A DNA stretch of 64,000 bases from Brevibacillus composti (GCF_016406105.1 NZ_CP066308.1:3459501-3523500); one strand, 5' to 3'. Shown: positions 44,560 to 53,962, counted from the stretch's first letter. The notes: generated from the letters alone by a model not told the origin. Numbers and translations: made by a program.

Positions 44560-44604
44560 AGGAAGCAACGAACGAGGTCTCGCCGGTCGTCTGCTTCCTT
44601 TTTG
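44560..44604 (+). terminator. Inverted repeat and terminator between activator and pot operon
   Basis: AGGAAGCA (44560-44567) and TGCTTCCT (44592-44599) form a stem ending in TTTTT just after the activator stop. It lies 40-80 nt before the -24 element, so the same repeat could also be an activator site. Confidence 0.7.
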
Positions 44605-44638
44605 CTGTACGGGCGCTCCGTTTTTCGAAAATTCAAAA

Positions 44639-44655
44639 TTGGCATTGTTTTTGCT
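44639..44655 (+). promoter_or_regulatory. Sigma-54 (-24/-12) promoter of potABCD
   Basis: TTGGCATTGTTTTTGCT has GG and GC separated by 10 nt, as sigma-54 promoters require, 40 nt before the potA ATG. Confidence 0.85.
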
Positions 44656-44694
44656 AGTACCCAGTAGTACGAAAAGAAAGCGAGGGGGGTTCCC

Positions 44695-45777
44695 ATGCTA
44701 GGTCCTATGGTGGAGCTTCAAAATGTCGTCAAACGCTTCGGCCAACATACAGTCGTTCACGATCTGTCCCTCCACATCGAGAAGGGCGAGTTTCTCACGC
44801 TGCTCGGCCCGAGCGGCTGCGGCAAGACCACGACGCTGCGGATGATCGCCGGTTTTGAGCTTCCGACATCCGGCCATGTGAAGCTGGATGGAGAGTTCGT
44901 CGAAAATTTGCCCGCCTACTCCCGTGATGTCAACACCGTCTTTCAAAGCTACGCCTTGTTTCCGCATCTGAACGCCTTTGAAAATGTGGCGTTTGGTTTG
45001 CGTGTCAAAAAAGTGGCGAAGACAGATATCGAGCAGCGGGTGCGGCAGGCGCTCCGCCTGGTTCAGCTCGAGGAGTACGCCACGCGAAAACCGGACCAGC
45101 TCAGCGGCGGACAGCGGCAGCGGATCGCCATCGCACGCGCCCTGGTCAACAACCCCAAGGTGCTGCTCTTGGACGAACCTCTGGGCGCCCTGGACCAAAA
45201 GCTGCGCAAGCAGATGCAGGTCGAGCTGAAGCATCTGCAAAAACAGCTCGGCATTACCTTTGTCTTCGTCACCCACGACCAGGAAGAGGCGCTCACCATG
45301 TCGGACCGTATCGCCGTCATGAACAAAGGCATTCTGGAGCAGGTGGGCACGCCGGCCGATATCTACGACCGTCCGGCGACCCGCTTTGTCGCGGAATTCA
45401 TCGGAGAGACCAATCTGCTCACCGGCACGGTCAAAGCCCGGGACGCCGAACGGATGCTGATCGACTGCGAGGGGCTGCAGGTAGCCGCGGCGGCCCAGTC
45501 CATCCCGGAAAATGAGCAGGTCACGGTGGCGATCCGGCCGGAGAAATCGGCTCTGAGTCTGGAGCCTGTGCAGACGGATGCCGGACGGCTGGTCCAGATT
45601 CCAGGGAGGCTCACGGAGCGCATCTACTGCGGCGGAATCACGCGCACGGTCATTACCCTGAAGGGCGGCATCCCCTTTGTCGCCGTGGAAAAGACGGATC
45701 AGCTCCTCCCTGTCGGGGAAGGCGACGAATTGTTCGTCAACTGGCAGCCCGAGCACGGGGTGGTGTTAACCCGATGA
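44695..45777 (+). CDS. potA: Spermidine/putrescine ABC transporter ATPase PotA
   Basis: 360 aa, ATG with GAGGGGGG upstream. Walker A 'LLGPSGCGKTTTLRMIAGFE', signature 'LSGGQRQRIAIARALV', Walker B 'VLLLDEPLGALD', and a C-terminal TOBE domain ('ETNLLTGTVKARD' onward) match PotA-type ATPases. It drives import of polyamines through PotBC. First gene of the sigma-54-driven operon; potB starts 4 nt inside its end. Confidence 0.93.
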   Translation: MLGPMVELQNVVKRFGQHTVVHDLSLHIEKGEFLTLLGPSGCGKTTTLRMIAGFELPTSGHVKLDGEFVENLPAYSRDVNTVFQSYALFPHLNAFENVAFGLRVKKVAKTDIEQRVRQALRLVQLEEYATRKPDQLSGGQRQRIAIARALVNNPKVLLLDEPLGALDQKLRKQMQVELKHLQKQLGITFVFVTHDQEEALTMSDRIAVMNKGILEQVGTPADIYDRPATRFVAEFIGETNLLTGTVKARDAERMLIDCEGLQVAAAAQSIPENEQVTVAIRPEKSALSLEPVQTDAGRLVQIPGRLTERIYCGGITRTVITLKGGIPFVAVEKTDQLLPVGEGDELFVNWQPEHGVVLTR

Positions 45778-46688
45778 AAGCCCCGGTCATCGACTCTGCC
45801 TCCTCTGCAAAAACCGCGATGGCACCCCCCAAACGGCTTGTCCGCGATTACGGGAAGACCTGGACGATCGGGCCCATCCTGATCTGGATGACGGCTCTCT
45901 TCCTCTTGCCGTTGATTTTGATATTCGGCGTCAGCTTTTTTACCCGCAGTTCGTTTGGCGGGATCGAAGCCCCGCTCACGCTGGAAAACTACGTCCGTTT
46001 TTTCGACCCGCTGTATTTGAAAATTCTCTGGGTTTCCTGTGTGCTGGCCTTTTTTACGACGGCGATCTGCCTGGTGCTGGGCTATCCCTTCGCCTATATC
46101 ATCGCCCGCTCTCCCGCCTCCTGGCGCAATATTTTGATGCTGCTGATCATCGTACCCTTCTGGACCAATTCGCTGATTCGCACCTACGCCTGGATCGTCT
46201 TGCTCCGGACCGAAGGCGTGATCAACACTTTTTTGCTCCAGCTCGGCATCATCAGTCAGCCCTTGCCACTCCTCTATAACGAGACGGCCGTCCTGATCGG
46301 TCTGGTCTATACCATGCTGCCCTTCATGGTGCTGCCGCTGTACGCCTCGATCGAAAAGCTGGACCGCTCGCTGCTCGAAGCATCCGCCGATCTGGGCGCC
46401 CGACCGCTGCAGACCTTCTGGAAGGTGACGCTGCCGCTGACCGCTCCGGGCATCATGGCCGGTTCCTTGCTCGTCTTCATCCCGTCGCTCGGCCTCTTCT
46501 TTATCCCCGATCTGATGGGAGGCAGCAAGACGGTGCTGATCGGCAATCTGATCAAAAATCAGTTTCTCACGGCGCGCGACTGGCCGTTCGGGTCTGCCAG
46601 CTCCATTATTCTGATGGCGCTGACGCTCTTGTTCATCACGGCGTACATCCTGATCAGCAAAGACAAAGAAGGAAAGGAGCTGATCTAG
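45774..46688 (+). CDS. potB: Spermidine/putrescine ABC transporter permease PotB
   Basis: 304 aa, six membrane helices. The ABC-permease loop 'EASADLGARPLQTFWKVTLP' contacts PotA. N-terminal 35 residues are polar, longer than in many PotB. ATGA overlap with potA; 1 nt before potC. Membrane channel for polyamines. Confidence 0.92.
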   Translation: MKAPVIDSASSAKTAMAPPKRLVRDYGKTWTIGPILIWMTALFLLPLILIFGVSFFTRSSFGGIEAPLTLENYVRFFDPLYLKILWVSCVLAFFTTAICLVLGYPFAYIIARSPASWRNILMLLIIVPFWTNSLIRTYAWIVLLRTEGVINTFLLQLGIISQPLPLLYNETAVLIGLVYTMLPFMVLPLYASIEKLDRSLLEASADLGARPLQTFWKVTLPLTAPGIMAGSLLVFIPSLGLFFIPDLMGGSKTVLIGNLIKNQFLTARDWPFGSASSIILMALTLLFITAYILISKDKEGKELI

Positions 46689-46689
46689 G

Positions 46690-47469
46690 ATGCGCTCCTC
46701 GCTCGGCCAAAAACTATCCGTTCTCTACGCTTCGCTGGTCTATCTCTTTCTGTATATGCCCATCGCGATCCTGATCCTCTATTCGTTCAACCAATCCAAG
46801 CTGAACGCCGTCTGGACCGGCTTTACCTTTGACTGGTATGTCAAGCTGATGCAAAACAGCGATGTCCTGGACGCGATGAAGACCTCTCTCATCGTCGCGC
46901 TGATCAGCACGATCGCGGCGACAATGATCGGGACGCTGGCCGCTGTGGGCATGTACCGCTACCATTTTCGCGGCAAGACGGCGCTCGATGCCATGCTCTA
47001 TCTGCCAATCGTCATCCCCGAAATCGTGATGGGCATCTCCATGCTGGCCCTGTTCGCCCAGCTCCAGGTGCCGCTCGGCTATCTGACGCTGATCGCTGCG
47101 CACATCACGTTTTCCGTCCCCTTTGTCGTCGTCGTGGTCCGCGCCCGCCTGGCCGGCTTTGACAAGAGCATCGAGGAAGCCGCGATGGACCTCGGCGCCA
47201 CTCCCTGGCAAACCTTTGTCAAGGTGACGATGCCTGTCATCGCGCCGGGCATTCTGGCCAGCGCCCTGCTCGCCTTCACCCTGTCCATCGACGATGTGAT
47301 CATCAGCTTTTTCGTGGCGGGGCCGGCCAGCGCAACGCTGCCCTTGAAGATTTTCTCCATGGTGAAATTCGGGGTGACACCGGAAATTAACGCCTTGTCG
47401 ACGCTGATGCTGGCCGTCACGCTCGTCATCGTCATTTTTGCGGAGCGACTGCGGATGCGCAAGCAATAG
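46690..47469 (+). CDS. potC: Spermidine/putrescine ABC transporter permease PotC
   Basis: 259 aa, six membrane helices; permease loop 'EAAMDLGATPWQTFVKVTMP'; 'LYLPIVIPEIVMGISMLALF' and 'FTLSIDDVIISFFVAGP' are characteristic of PotC. Partner of PotB in the import channel. 109 nt separate it from potD. Confidence 0.93.
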   Translation: MRSSLGQKLSVLYASLVYLFLYMPIAILILYSFNQSKLNAVWTGFTFDWYVKLMQNSDVLDAMKTSLIVALISTIAATMIGTLAAVGMYRYHFRGKTALDAMLYLPIVIPEIVMGISMLALFAQLQVPLGYLTLIAAHITFSVPFVVVVVRARLAGFDKSIEEAAMDLGATPWQTFVKVTMPVIAPGILASALLAFTLSIDDVIISFFVAGPASATLPLKIFSMVKFGVTPEINALSTLMLAVTLVIVIFAERLRMRKQ

Positions 47470-47578
47470 GGCGCCGCCCTCGAGGCACAGCTTGCCAGCT
47501 ATCGCGCACGCCATCGCGAGCAAAACAAAGCGCTTGTCACCGGTTACAAATACGCATCGATCCAAAAGGGGGATGTTT

Positions 47579-48655
47579 ATGAAGAAAGGCTTCAGGCAAA
47601 TCGCTGCGGTCGCTATTTTGTCGCTGTCTATGGTCCTGACAGCGGTGGGATGCAGTTCATCGACCTCGTCACAGGGGGAGAATGGCCTGTCCAAGGAGTT
47701 GAACGTCTTTAACTGGTCCGAATACCTCCCGGACCGCGTCATCAAGGGATTTGAGGAGAGGTATGGCGTCAAGGTGAATTACAGCACGTTTTCCTCCAAC
47801 GAAGAGATGCTGGCCAAGGTATCTGCGGGCGGGGGCATTTACGACCTGATCGTAGCCAGCGACTTTTTGATCCAATCGATGATCAAGCAAGGGCTGATCG
47901 AGCCGATCGATCTGAACAACATACCCAACTTCAAGAATCTCGATCCCGATCTGATCAACAAAGAGCATGACCCCGGCAACAAGTACAGCGTTCCCTATAT
48001 GGGCAATACGGTGTCGCTGGGGTACAATCCCGACCAGATCAAGACCAGCATCACTAGCTTTGAAGATCTGTGGAAGCCGGAGTTGAAAGGGCAGATCGTA
48101 ATGGTAGACGATCAGCGCTTTATTCTCGGGATGGTGTTGAAAACGCTGGGCTATTCGGGGAACGACACCGACCCGGCCCATCTGGAGGAAGCCAAGCAAA
48201 AGATGCTGAAGCTGATGCCGAATATCAAGGCGTTTGACAGCGACAGCCCGAAAACATTGCTGATCAATGGAGAAGTGAATGTGGCGGTCGTATGGGGGCC
48301 GGAAATCGCGCTGGCGCAGCGCGAAAAGCCGCAGATCACCACGGTGATGCCCAAGGAAGGGATGATGATCACCTTTGACAATCTGCTCATCCCGGCCAAA
48401 GCCAAGCACAAGAAGACCGCGGAGGCCTTCATCAATTATCTGCTGGAGCCGGAGGTCAATGCGGAGATCGCCAAGGACTTCCCGTACATCAGCCCCAACA
48501 AAGAGGCACGCAAGCTGATCGACAAAGAAACACTGGCGAACATCGCCATTTATCCGCCGCCCGAAGAGATGAAGCGGATCGAAAGCCTTGCCGATATCGG
48601 CGATGCGGTCAAGTTATACGACCGCATCTGGTCTGAGGTGAAAAGCTCGCAGTAG
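47579..48655 (+). CDS. potD: Spermidine/putrescine-binding lipoprotein PotD
   Basis: 358 aa from the ATG at 47579, with AAAAGGGGG upstream; an ATG two codons earlier overlaps that site. A lipoprotein signal ends at 'LTAVGCSSS'. The mature protein follows PotD: 'ELNVFNWSEYLPDRVIKGFE', 'YSVPYMGNTVSLGYNPDQI', 'VVWGPEIALA'. It captures polyamine outside the membrane and delivers it to PotBC. Last gene of the operon, followed by a terminator. Confidence 0.94.
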   Translation: MKKGFRQIAAVAILSLSMVLTAVGCSSSTSSQGENGLSKELNVFNWSEYLPDRVIKGFEERYGVKVNYSTFSSNEEMLAKVSAGGGIYDLIVASDFLIQSMIKQGLIEPIDLNNIPNFKNLDPDLINKEHDPGNKYSVPYMGNTVSLGYNPDQIKTSITSFEDLWKPELKGQIVMVDDQRFILGMVLKTLGYSGNDTDPAHLEEAKQKMLKLMPNIKAFDSDSPKTLLINGEVNVAVVWGPEIALAQREKPQITTVMPKEGMMITFDNLLIPAKAKHKKTAEAFINYLLEPEVNAEIAKDFPYISPNKEARKLIDKETLANIAIYPPPEEMKRIESLADIGDAVKLYDRIWSEVKSSQ

Positions 48656-48683
48656 TTCGGCAAATCATAGGAAAAGAGAAGGG

Positions 48684-48720
48684 AACGGCTCCGATGCAGG
48701 CGATCGGAGCCGTTTGCTGT
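48684..48720 (+). terminator. Terminator of potABCD
   Basis: AACGGCTCCGAT (48684-48695) pairs with ATCGGAGCCGTT (48703-48714), followed by a short T-rich tail. Confidence 0.85.
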
Positions 48721-48870
48721 TTCGATTCACCGCGCTCCGCTGCGTTTTCCCTGTTCATCCGGGAGAGAGGTGCAAGCGGTATTTTGGACTTTTTTCTACC
48801 TCAATTCGTCCAACCAACATTACAAACGCCCGAATATGATAGGGAAGCACAAATAGAAAGGGAGTGCTTC

Positions 48871-49780
48871 ATGAGTAAAGAGGATATGCTGCGTCCAGGA
48901 ACGGTGGAAGCTGGCAACAACATCTAGCGCGTGTTCGTGCAGGATATCTCCGGTTCCGGCATCGGATTGTATACGGCTAAGACTGGTCCGGATCATCCCG
49001 CTGGACCTGGCCTAAAGGTGCTATTCGGGGGCGGCCCGGGGACAACCTTTCATACGATTCGCTCCTATACCGGTGGAACCGATTATATTCAAGACGTAGA
49101 AGCCAAGAATTCCACGAATACGGTTGTGTTTCTCGATCCATTTGGTACGGTTATCCCAATCGGCACCACCGGCTTTCGGACCATCTATGAACTGCCTGGT
49201 CCGCCCGATACTCCCGATGCACTCTTCATTCAGTCCAGATGTCAATGTGAACGGGACCACCTTTGAGGACTCCACGATCGAGGTGACTACAACCGTCGTC
49301 AACAATGGATTGACTCCGGTTACGATCGGTATCCGATACCTCTTGGATTTTCAGATTGGCGCAGACGATGGTCCCATTTTTCAAGCGATGAATCCGGATG
49401 GTCCCGTTCTGACCCATGAGACAGAGTTTCTGAATCCATTGTTTGAATCGTTCCGCATCGAAGACAATGACCGCAACCCGAACCCGCCTACCTTTAACGT
49501 TTTTGGAACCGTAACCGGGCCTGCGACAGTCGTTCCTCCTCCGACACCTCCCGACTTGCTGCAGTATGTTGACTGGGCCAATGCGTTCCAGACTGCCTTT
49601 GAATACACCGTTGACCCTAATCTGGAGATCGCTTCCCCGGGAGACAGTGCGGTACATTACTTTTTCGGCCACAATCTGGCGAGCGCCATCACACTCCTTC
49701 CCGAAGGCAGGGTCACTGTTTCCGCCTCTCTGTTCCTCACCCTTCCGCAGCCGCCTGTGCCGCCAAATGGAGGGTATTGA
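48871..49780 (+). pseudogene. Decayed hypothetical protein gene: in-frame stop plus frameshift
   Basis: ATG 48871 with AAAGGGAG upstream opens 18 codons to a TAG at 48925. The same frame then continues for over 100 codons ('VFVQDISGSGIGLYTAKTG', 'TTFHTIRSYTGGTDYIQDVE') until about 49220. There reading passes to the next frame ('SFSPDVNVNGTTFEDSTIEV' to 'VTVSASLFLTLPQPPVPPNG', stop 49780). The joined product would be about 300 aa, beta-rich, with no membrane helix; I do not recognise the family. Two separate lesions argue for true decay rather than one sequencing error. Confidence 0.72.
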
Positions 49781-49795
49781 AGGTAGCGATCCATC

Positions 49796-50505
49796 GTGAG
49801 AATCTTGCTTGCCACATATTGGAGGATGCCGCATGTCGGAGGCGTGAACACATTTCTTCAGACACTCAAAAAGGAGCTGGGGCTTCAGGGGCATCAGGCA
49901 GATGTGCTCGCCTATCATCCTAGCAGGACAAAAATCTATCTCGTCGATAAAGAGAAGGAAATAGACATACGCGAGATTACAAACCTGGTCGCCAATAAGG
50001 TATTTCATTACTACGAGAGGTATTTTCCCACTGTTGAGCCTTGGATTCGCTGGCAGGAGGTAGAGCGGTATGCCTTTGAACTGGCCATTTCCTTGTTTGA
50101 TTTGAGCGGGTATGACTTGATTCACACCCAGGATGCCGTATCTGCGAGAGCCTTTTGGCGAATAAAACCCGATCACATCCCCCAGGTGGCTACATTGCAC
50201 GGTTTGATCGCTTATGAATACGTCCATTCCGGCATGATTGTGCGCAAAGACAGTCTCCGGTGGAAATACCTGGCCAGGGGAGAATACTATGGCGCCGTCT
50301 CGTCCGACTGTACCATGGTTCCCACGAGATGGCTGCTGCAAGAATGACACGACGCTTGCGGTGTTCCCGAGGGCAAATTTGCAATCGTTCCCTATGGGAT
50401 TAATCTTTCTTATTTCGATAGACATGGAAACGACGATTGTTTTTCCCGGGAGCGCTCCGCCTCGAAGCCGTTTGTGATTGCGTGCCCGGCGCGGCTGGTG
50501 CAGGG
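49796..50505 (+). pseudogene. Glycosyltransferase family 4-like gene, frameshifted and truncated
   Basis: N-terminal domain of a GT4-type glycosyltransferase: 'LLATYWRMPHVGGVNTFLQT', 'YDLIHTQDAVSARAFW', 'HIPQVATLHGLIAYEYVHSG'. It stops at 50347 after 'MVPTRWLLQE'. A shift of one base there gives 'GVPEGKFAIVPYGINLSYFD' and 'KPFVIACPARLVQG', the expected continuation into the nucleotide-sugar domain, ending near 50505 where foreign sequence begins. The catalytic C-terminal half is missing, so it is non-functional. Confidence 0.8.
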
Positions 50506-50512
50506 ATGTTGT

Positions 50513-50612
50513 CCGGCGACGGCTCCGGCGCAGCATAGCGAGCTGCCGCCAAAGGTAGAGGAACCGAGCTGGAAGGGATTTTCCTCCATCTGGCCCTACC
50601 ATTTTTTCTTGA
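50513..50612 (-). pseudogene. Fragment of a second class-III aminotransferase
   Basis: 50521-50610 matches patA 52681-52770 at 81 of 90 bases, in the same orientation. It encodes the segment 'MEENPFQLGSSTFGG'. It is fused to the truncated glycosyltransferase gene and has no start, stop or further homology. Divergence of about 10 percent points to a paralogue or an old copy, not an assembly duplicate. Confidence 0.78.
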
Positions 50613-50669
50613 TATCGGGTTCGGAGCCGTTTTCTTGTGGCGTTTTACGCAATGGAGGATCTGCTTGTC

Positions 50670-51518
50670 TCAAGACCAGTGTGCCGGACGCTCCAGGGAC
50701 GGCGGCAATTTTGTGCGGGCGTCGCCCTTTGCCGCATTGAGCTGGGCTTGGGTGAGAAAAATGCTCCCGGTGAGGTCAGCTCCGCTCAGGTCAGCGTCCC
50801 GGAAATCGGCCCCGATGAGGTCGGCTGCACGGAGGTCTGCCTCTCTGAGGTCGGCCGCGATCAGATACGCGCCTCTCAAGTTGGCGCACCGCAGATCCGC
50901 TTTTTTCAGTTTGGCTCCGATGAGGTCAGCTCCCCGGCCATACTTTTGTTTGCTTGGTGCCCCCTTATGACGCGAACGGGCTTCATCCCGGACAAGCTCG
51001 CTGGTTTTGAGGAGCAGTTCATTCACCTTGGCACGGTGGGCGGCTGCGTCTACTTTCAGGAGAGCGTCGGCATCGAGGTCAGTGAGGCGCAAGGTTTCCT
51101 CGAGCGCTGAGCGGATCTGGCCGTGGATCAAACGAGCCGGCTGCAAAGTCAAAGCCTCGCTCAGATACCAGAGCAGTTCATGCAGCTGCCGCATTACCGG
51201 CAGCACCTCAAACATTTTTTTCGCCGTTTCCGGAAACTTGCGCCAGTCACGTCCCCCGAATGTTTGCTGAGACACCTTTTGTCCGGCGCCAAAGCAATCG
51301 TAGACCGTGCATCCGCGAAAGCCCAGTTGCCTGAGACGGTTGTGAACGCCGCAGCGAAAGTCGGCCTGCAGGTTTTGACAGGGTTGTCCAGCTTCTTTGT
51401 TTACGGCGAAGTCTGCCGAAGCTGCAAAAGGCAAGGCGACACAGCACAAACCAAAGCATTTTTCGCAGTCTGCTTGCAGAGTCGGCAAAAGATCCCGAAT
51501 CTCGTCATTTCCAGTCAT
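50670..51518 (-). CDS. Pentapeptide-repeat protein with an N-terminal Cys-rich domain
   Basis: 282 aa from the ATG at 51518, with GGGAGGAAA upstream. The N-terminal 80 residues hold six or more Cys in a fixed pattern ('DCEKCFGLCCVALPF', 'GQPCQNLQADFRCGVHNRL', 'FRGCTVYDCFGAGQ'), likely a metal or Fe-S site. A helical middle follows. About ten A(D/N)LxX repeats lie near the C-terminus ('ADLIGAKLKKADLRCANL', 'ADLREADLRAADLIGADF'), forming a right-handed quadrilateral helix. Similar Cys-rich pentapeptide proteins occur in actinobacteria and Bacillota with unknown role. Some pentapeptide proteins shield DNA gyrase; not shown here. Confidence 0.85.
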   Translation of the reverse strand: MTGNDEIRDLLPTLQADCEKCFGLCCVALPFAASADFAVNKEAGQPCQNLQADFRCGVHNRLRQLGFRGCTVYDCFGAGQKVSQQTFGGRDWRKFPETAKKMFEVLPVMRQLHELLWYLSEALTLQPARLIHGQIRSALEETLRLTDLDADALLKVDAAAHRAKVNELLLKTSELVRDEARSRHKGAPSKQKYGRGADLIGAKLKKADLRCANLRGAYLIAADLREADLRAADLIGADFRDADLSGADLTGSIFLTQAQLNAAKGDARTKLPPSLERPAHWS

Positions 51519-51813
51519 GGGGTGATTTCCTCCCGCTCTATCGGATTCCAAATCTACTTTTCTATGATCGTAAGGCAAACATGCGAGCGAATGCAATCCG
51601 CCTGACATACTCTAGCATTTCTTTTACACACTCGCAATTGTACCATTCTCGTCTGTTTCCAGTAGACACGGAAGATCACGGAGAGTGGTGGGGGCGCTCA
51701 CTGCAGGGAGGTAAAGTTTTTTCCATGGAGAACTCCCCCTTATAACCGCGCCCGGCAAAGCCTCAACACAGAGCGCAGAAACAGGGAAATGAAAACGGCA
51801 GAAGGAGAGAAAA

Positions 51814-52230
51814 ATGAAAAGCAATCCCTTCGCATTGGCATTGGCAGGAATTATGGCTATCATCGCACTGGGCTGTTCCGCCCCCACATCATCCCCGTCA
51901 TCAAAACCGACAGGGAAAGAAGAGCCTCCTCACGAAAACGTGATGCGGTTGGGGCGAAATGAAGGAACCGGCGTAAACCGCGAAACCCTGCTTGTTTTGC
52001 ATACAGATGACTTACGTACAGCAGAGGGAAAGGAAACGACAGGCAACTGGCAGGATCACTCGATTTTTAACGGGGAAATCAGCTTGCCGATCCTGAATTA
52101 CGCGTGGAAGGACGCCTTTACGCTAGAGGTAACCTTCCCCAAGATCGATTCGGCTTCTTATGAAGAGATCAGAAAGTGGATGAATACCGAGGGGGGACAG
52201 CAGCAAACACTCGCTGTCCGCTATGAGTGA
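51814..52230 (+). CDS. Small lipoprotein of unknown function
   Basis: 138 aa, ATG with AGAAGGAGAG upstream. The lipoprotein signal ends at 'AIIALGCSAP'. A Ser/Pro/Thr linker precedes a compact mature domain with 'RETLLVLHTDDLRTAEGKE' and 'WKDAFTLEVTFPKIDSASY'. No family recognised. Single gene convergent with patA. Confidence 0.75.
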   Translation: MKSNPFALALAGIMAIIALGCSAPTSSPSSKPTGKEEPPHENVMRLGRNEGTGVNRETLLVLHTDDLRTAEGKETTGNWQDHSIFNGEISLPILNYAWKDAFTLEVTFPKIDSASYEEIRKWMNTEGGQQQTLAVRYE

Positions 52231-52326
52231 ACATTCGGTTGGAAAAGCGCTGCGCTTACCGGCAGGGCGAAAGGAGGAGCGGGAGCATACATATGCTTCC
52301 GCTCTCGCATCTGCCCCTGTGAAGAG

Positions 52327-53691
52327 CTACCGTGCCACTTTCATCTCCTTGGCGAGCTGCGCGATGCCCTCTTCGATGCATGCCAGCACGTAATCGATCT
52401 GCTCGTACGAGATCACGGCCGGCGGCTCGATGCGGATCACGGTGGCATTATTCAGCGTGCCGCCGACGAGAATTTTTTTGCCGAAAAGCATCTTGGCCAG
52501 CGTGTAGCCGAGGCTGTTGTTGGCGAACTCCATGCCGATCAAGAGACCGCGTCCGCGCACCTGCACCATCACCTCGGGATACTGCTCCTGGATTTCGCGG
52601 AGCCGCAGCATGATATAGTCGCCTTTTTCCTTGGCCATCTGCGGGATGTTGTCCTCCAGGATCGTGTGGATGCCGGCGATGGCTCCGGCGCAGCAAAGCG
52701 GGTTGCCGCCAAAGGTAGAGGAGCCGAGCAGGAAGGGATTCTCCTCCATTTTGCCCCACCATTTTTTCTTGGCGACCATCGCCGCGATCGGCATTACTCC
52801 GCCGCCAAAGGCTTTGCCAAGCGTCATAATATCCGGCACGACGTTCCAGTGATCGACGCCAAACAGGGTGCCCGTGCGGCCCATCCCGGTCTGGATCTCA
52901 TCGACGATCAAGAGGCACTCGTACTTGTCGCAGATTTCGCGCAGGCGCGGCAGATAGTCGTCTGGCGGGATATTGACGCCGCCTTCTCCCTGGATCGGCT
53001 CGACGATCACCCCGGCCACCGTCTCGCCTGTCGCGATCAGCATGCGGATCGCCTGCTCCACTGCGTCCGCGTCGCCAAAGGGCACGTGCTGGAAGCCAGG
53101 CACGAGCGGCATGTACGGCTCGCGGAACGTCGCTTTCCCGGAAGCCGAGAGAGAAAACATCGTCTTGCCGTGAAAGCCCTTTTCAGTGGAAATGAAATAT
53201 TTCTTGCCAGTCGCCAGCCTCGCCAGCTTCAGCGCCATTTCGTTGGCTTCGGTGCCGCAATTGACTAGATAGGAGTGCTGCAAATCCCCCGGAGTGATAT
53301 ACGCGACCAGCTTGGAAAGATAGCCGCGCAGCGGGTCCACCATCTCCTGACTGTGCAGCGCGTACCGCTTCAGCTGAGACTCCACCGCCTTGACTACCTT
53401 GGGGTGGCGATGGCCGAGCAGGTAAACCCCGTACCCGCCGAGACAATCGATATACTCATCCCCCATCGTATCGCGGAAGATCGCACCCTCATCTTCCCAT
53501 TCCACCACGGAGAAATCGTTGGAGACGGACTTGCGGTGGGCCAGAATCGCTTTGGTCACATGATTCGTAAAGTTCTCGATGGAATCGCTCACGATCTTCT
53601 TCTTTTGCTCCACATTCAGGGTCTCACTTTCGATAAAAGTGAGTATTTCCTTTGCCAGTTCCAAAGACTCTTCCCGGGTTTTGCGCTCCAT
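52327..53691 (-). CDS. patA: Putrescine aminotransferase
   Basis: 454 aa from the ATG at 53691, with AAAGGATGAGGAG upstream. It follows E. coli PatA closely: 'EFIDCLGG'-type start here 'DEYIDCLGGYGVYLLGHRHP', 'NCGTEANEMALKLARLATG', 'GFHGKTMFSLSASGKATFR', 'PIQGEGGVNIPPDDYL', PLP motif 'LIVDEIQTGMGRTG' and Lys in 'IMTLGKAFGGGVMPI'. It moves the amino group of putrescine to 2-oxoglutarate, giving 4-aminobutanal (pyrroline). Close to potABCD, it fits a polyamine-use module. A partial paralogue lies at 50513. Confidence 0.9.
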   Translation of the reverse strand: MERKTREESLELAKEILTFIESETLNVEQKKKIVSDSIENFTNHVTKAILAHRKSVSNDFSVVEWEDEGAIFRDTMGDEYIDCLGGYGVYLLGHRHPKVVKAVESQLKRYALHSQEMVDPLRGYLSKLVAYITPGDLQHSYLVNCGTEANEMALKLARLATGKKYFISTEKGFHGKTMFSLSASGKATFREPYMPLVPGFQHVPFGDADAVEQAIRMLIATGETVAGVIVEPIQGEGGVNIPPDDYLPRLREICDKYECLLIVDEIQTGMGRTGTLFGVDHWNVVPDIMTLGKAFGGGVMPIAAMVAKKKWWGKMEENPFLLGSSTFGGNPLCCAGAIAGIHTILEDNIPQMAKEKGDYIMLRLREIQEQYPEVMVQVRGRGLLIGMEFANNSLGYTLAKMLFGKKILVGGTLNNATVIRIEPPAVISYEQIDYVLACIEEGIAQLAKEMKVAR

Positions 53692-53930
53692 GCTCCTCAT
53701 CCTTTCCAAATTGGTTATTCAATACGGGAAAGTTGCAAGAACAATGCCAGAGGAAAAAAGGAAAAGGAAGCGATGGAATCCCCTGTTTCCGCACGGCAGG
53801 GAACGTAAAATGAGAATGTTATTTCTCAAAATGTAGAAAACCGGCTTCGCCAAGACTTTGGCACAGGCGAGGGAGAGGACAGGACAGGAAAAGACGGACA
53901 GCCCCCCCTTTTTTTCGTGCAAAGAACAGA
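53692..53930. other. Region between patA and the dps promoter
   Basis: No gene. It includes the patA promoter side and a C-run and T-run (53902-53915). No sigma-54 element like that of potA is seen for patA on the minus strand. Confidence 0.4.
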
Positions 53931-53958
53931 TTGACAATCCTGGTGAAATGCTTATAAT
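53931..53958 (+). promoter_or_regulatory. Sigma-A promoter of dps
   Basis: TTGACA (53931-53936) and TATAAT (53953-53958), 16-nt spacer, both perfect to consensus. Confidence 0.85.
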
Positions 53959-53962
53959 AGGT

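Noticed and set aside
48871-48930. In-frame TAG read as pyrrolysine or other recoding
   Set aside because: No pyl genes or recoding structure are visible and a second frameshift downstream makes decay simpler.
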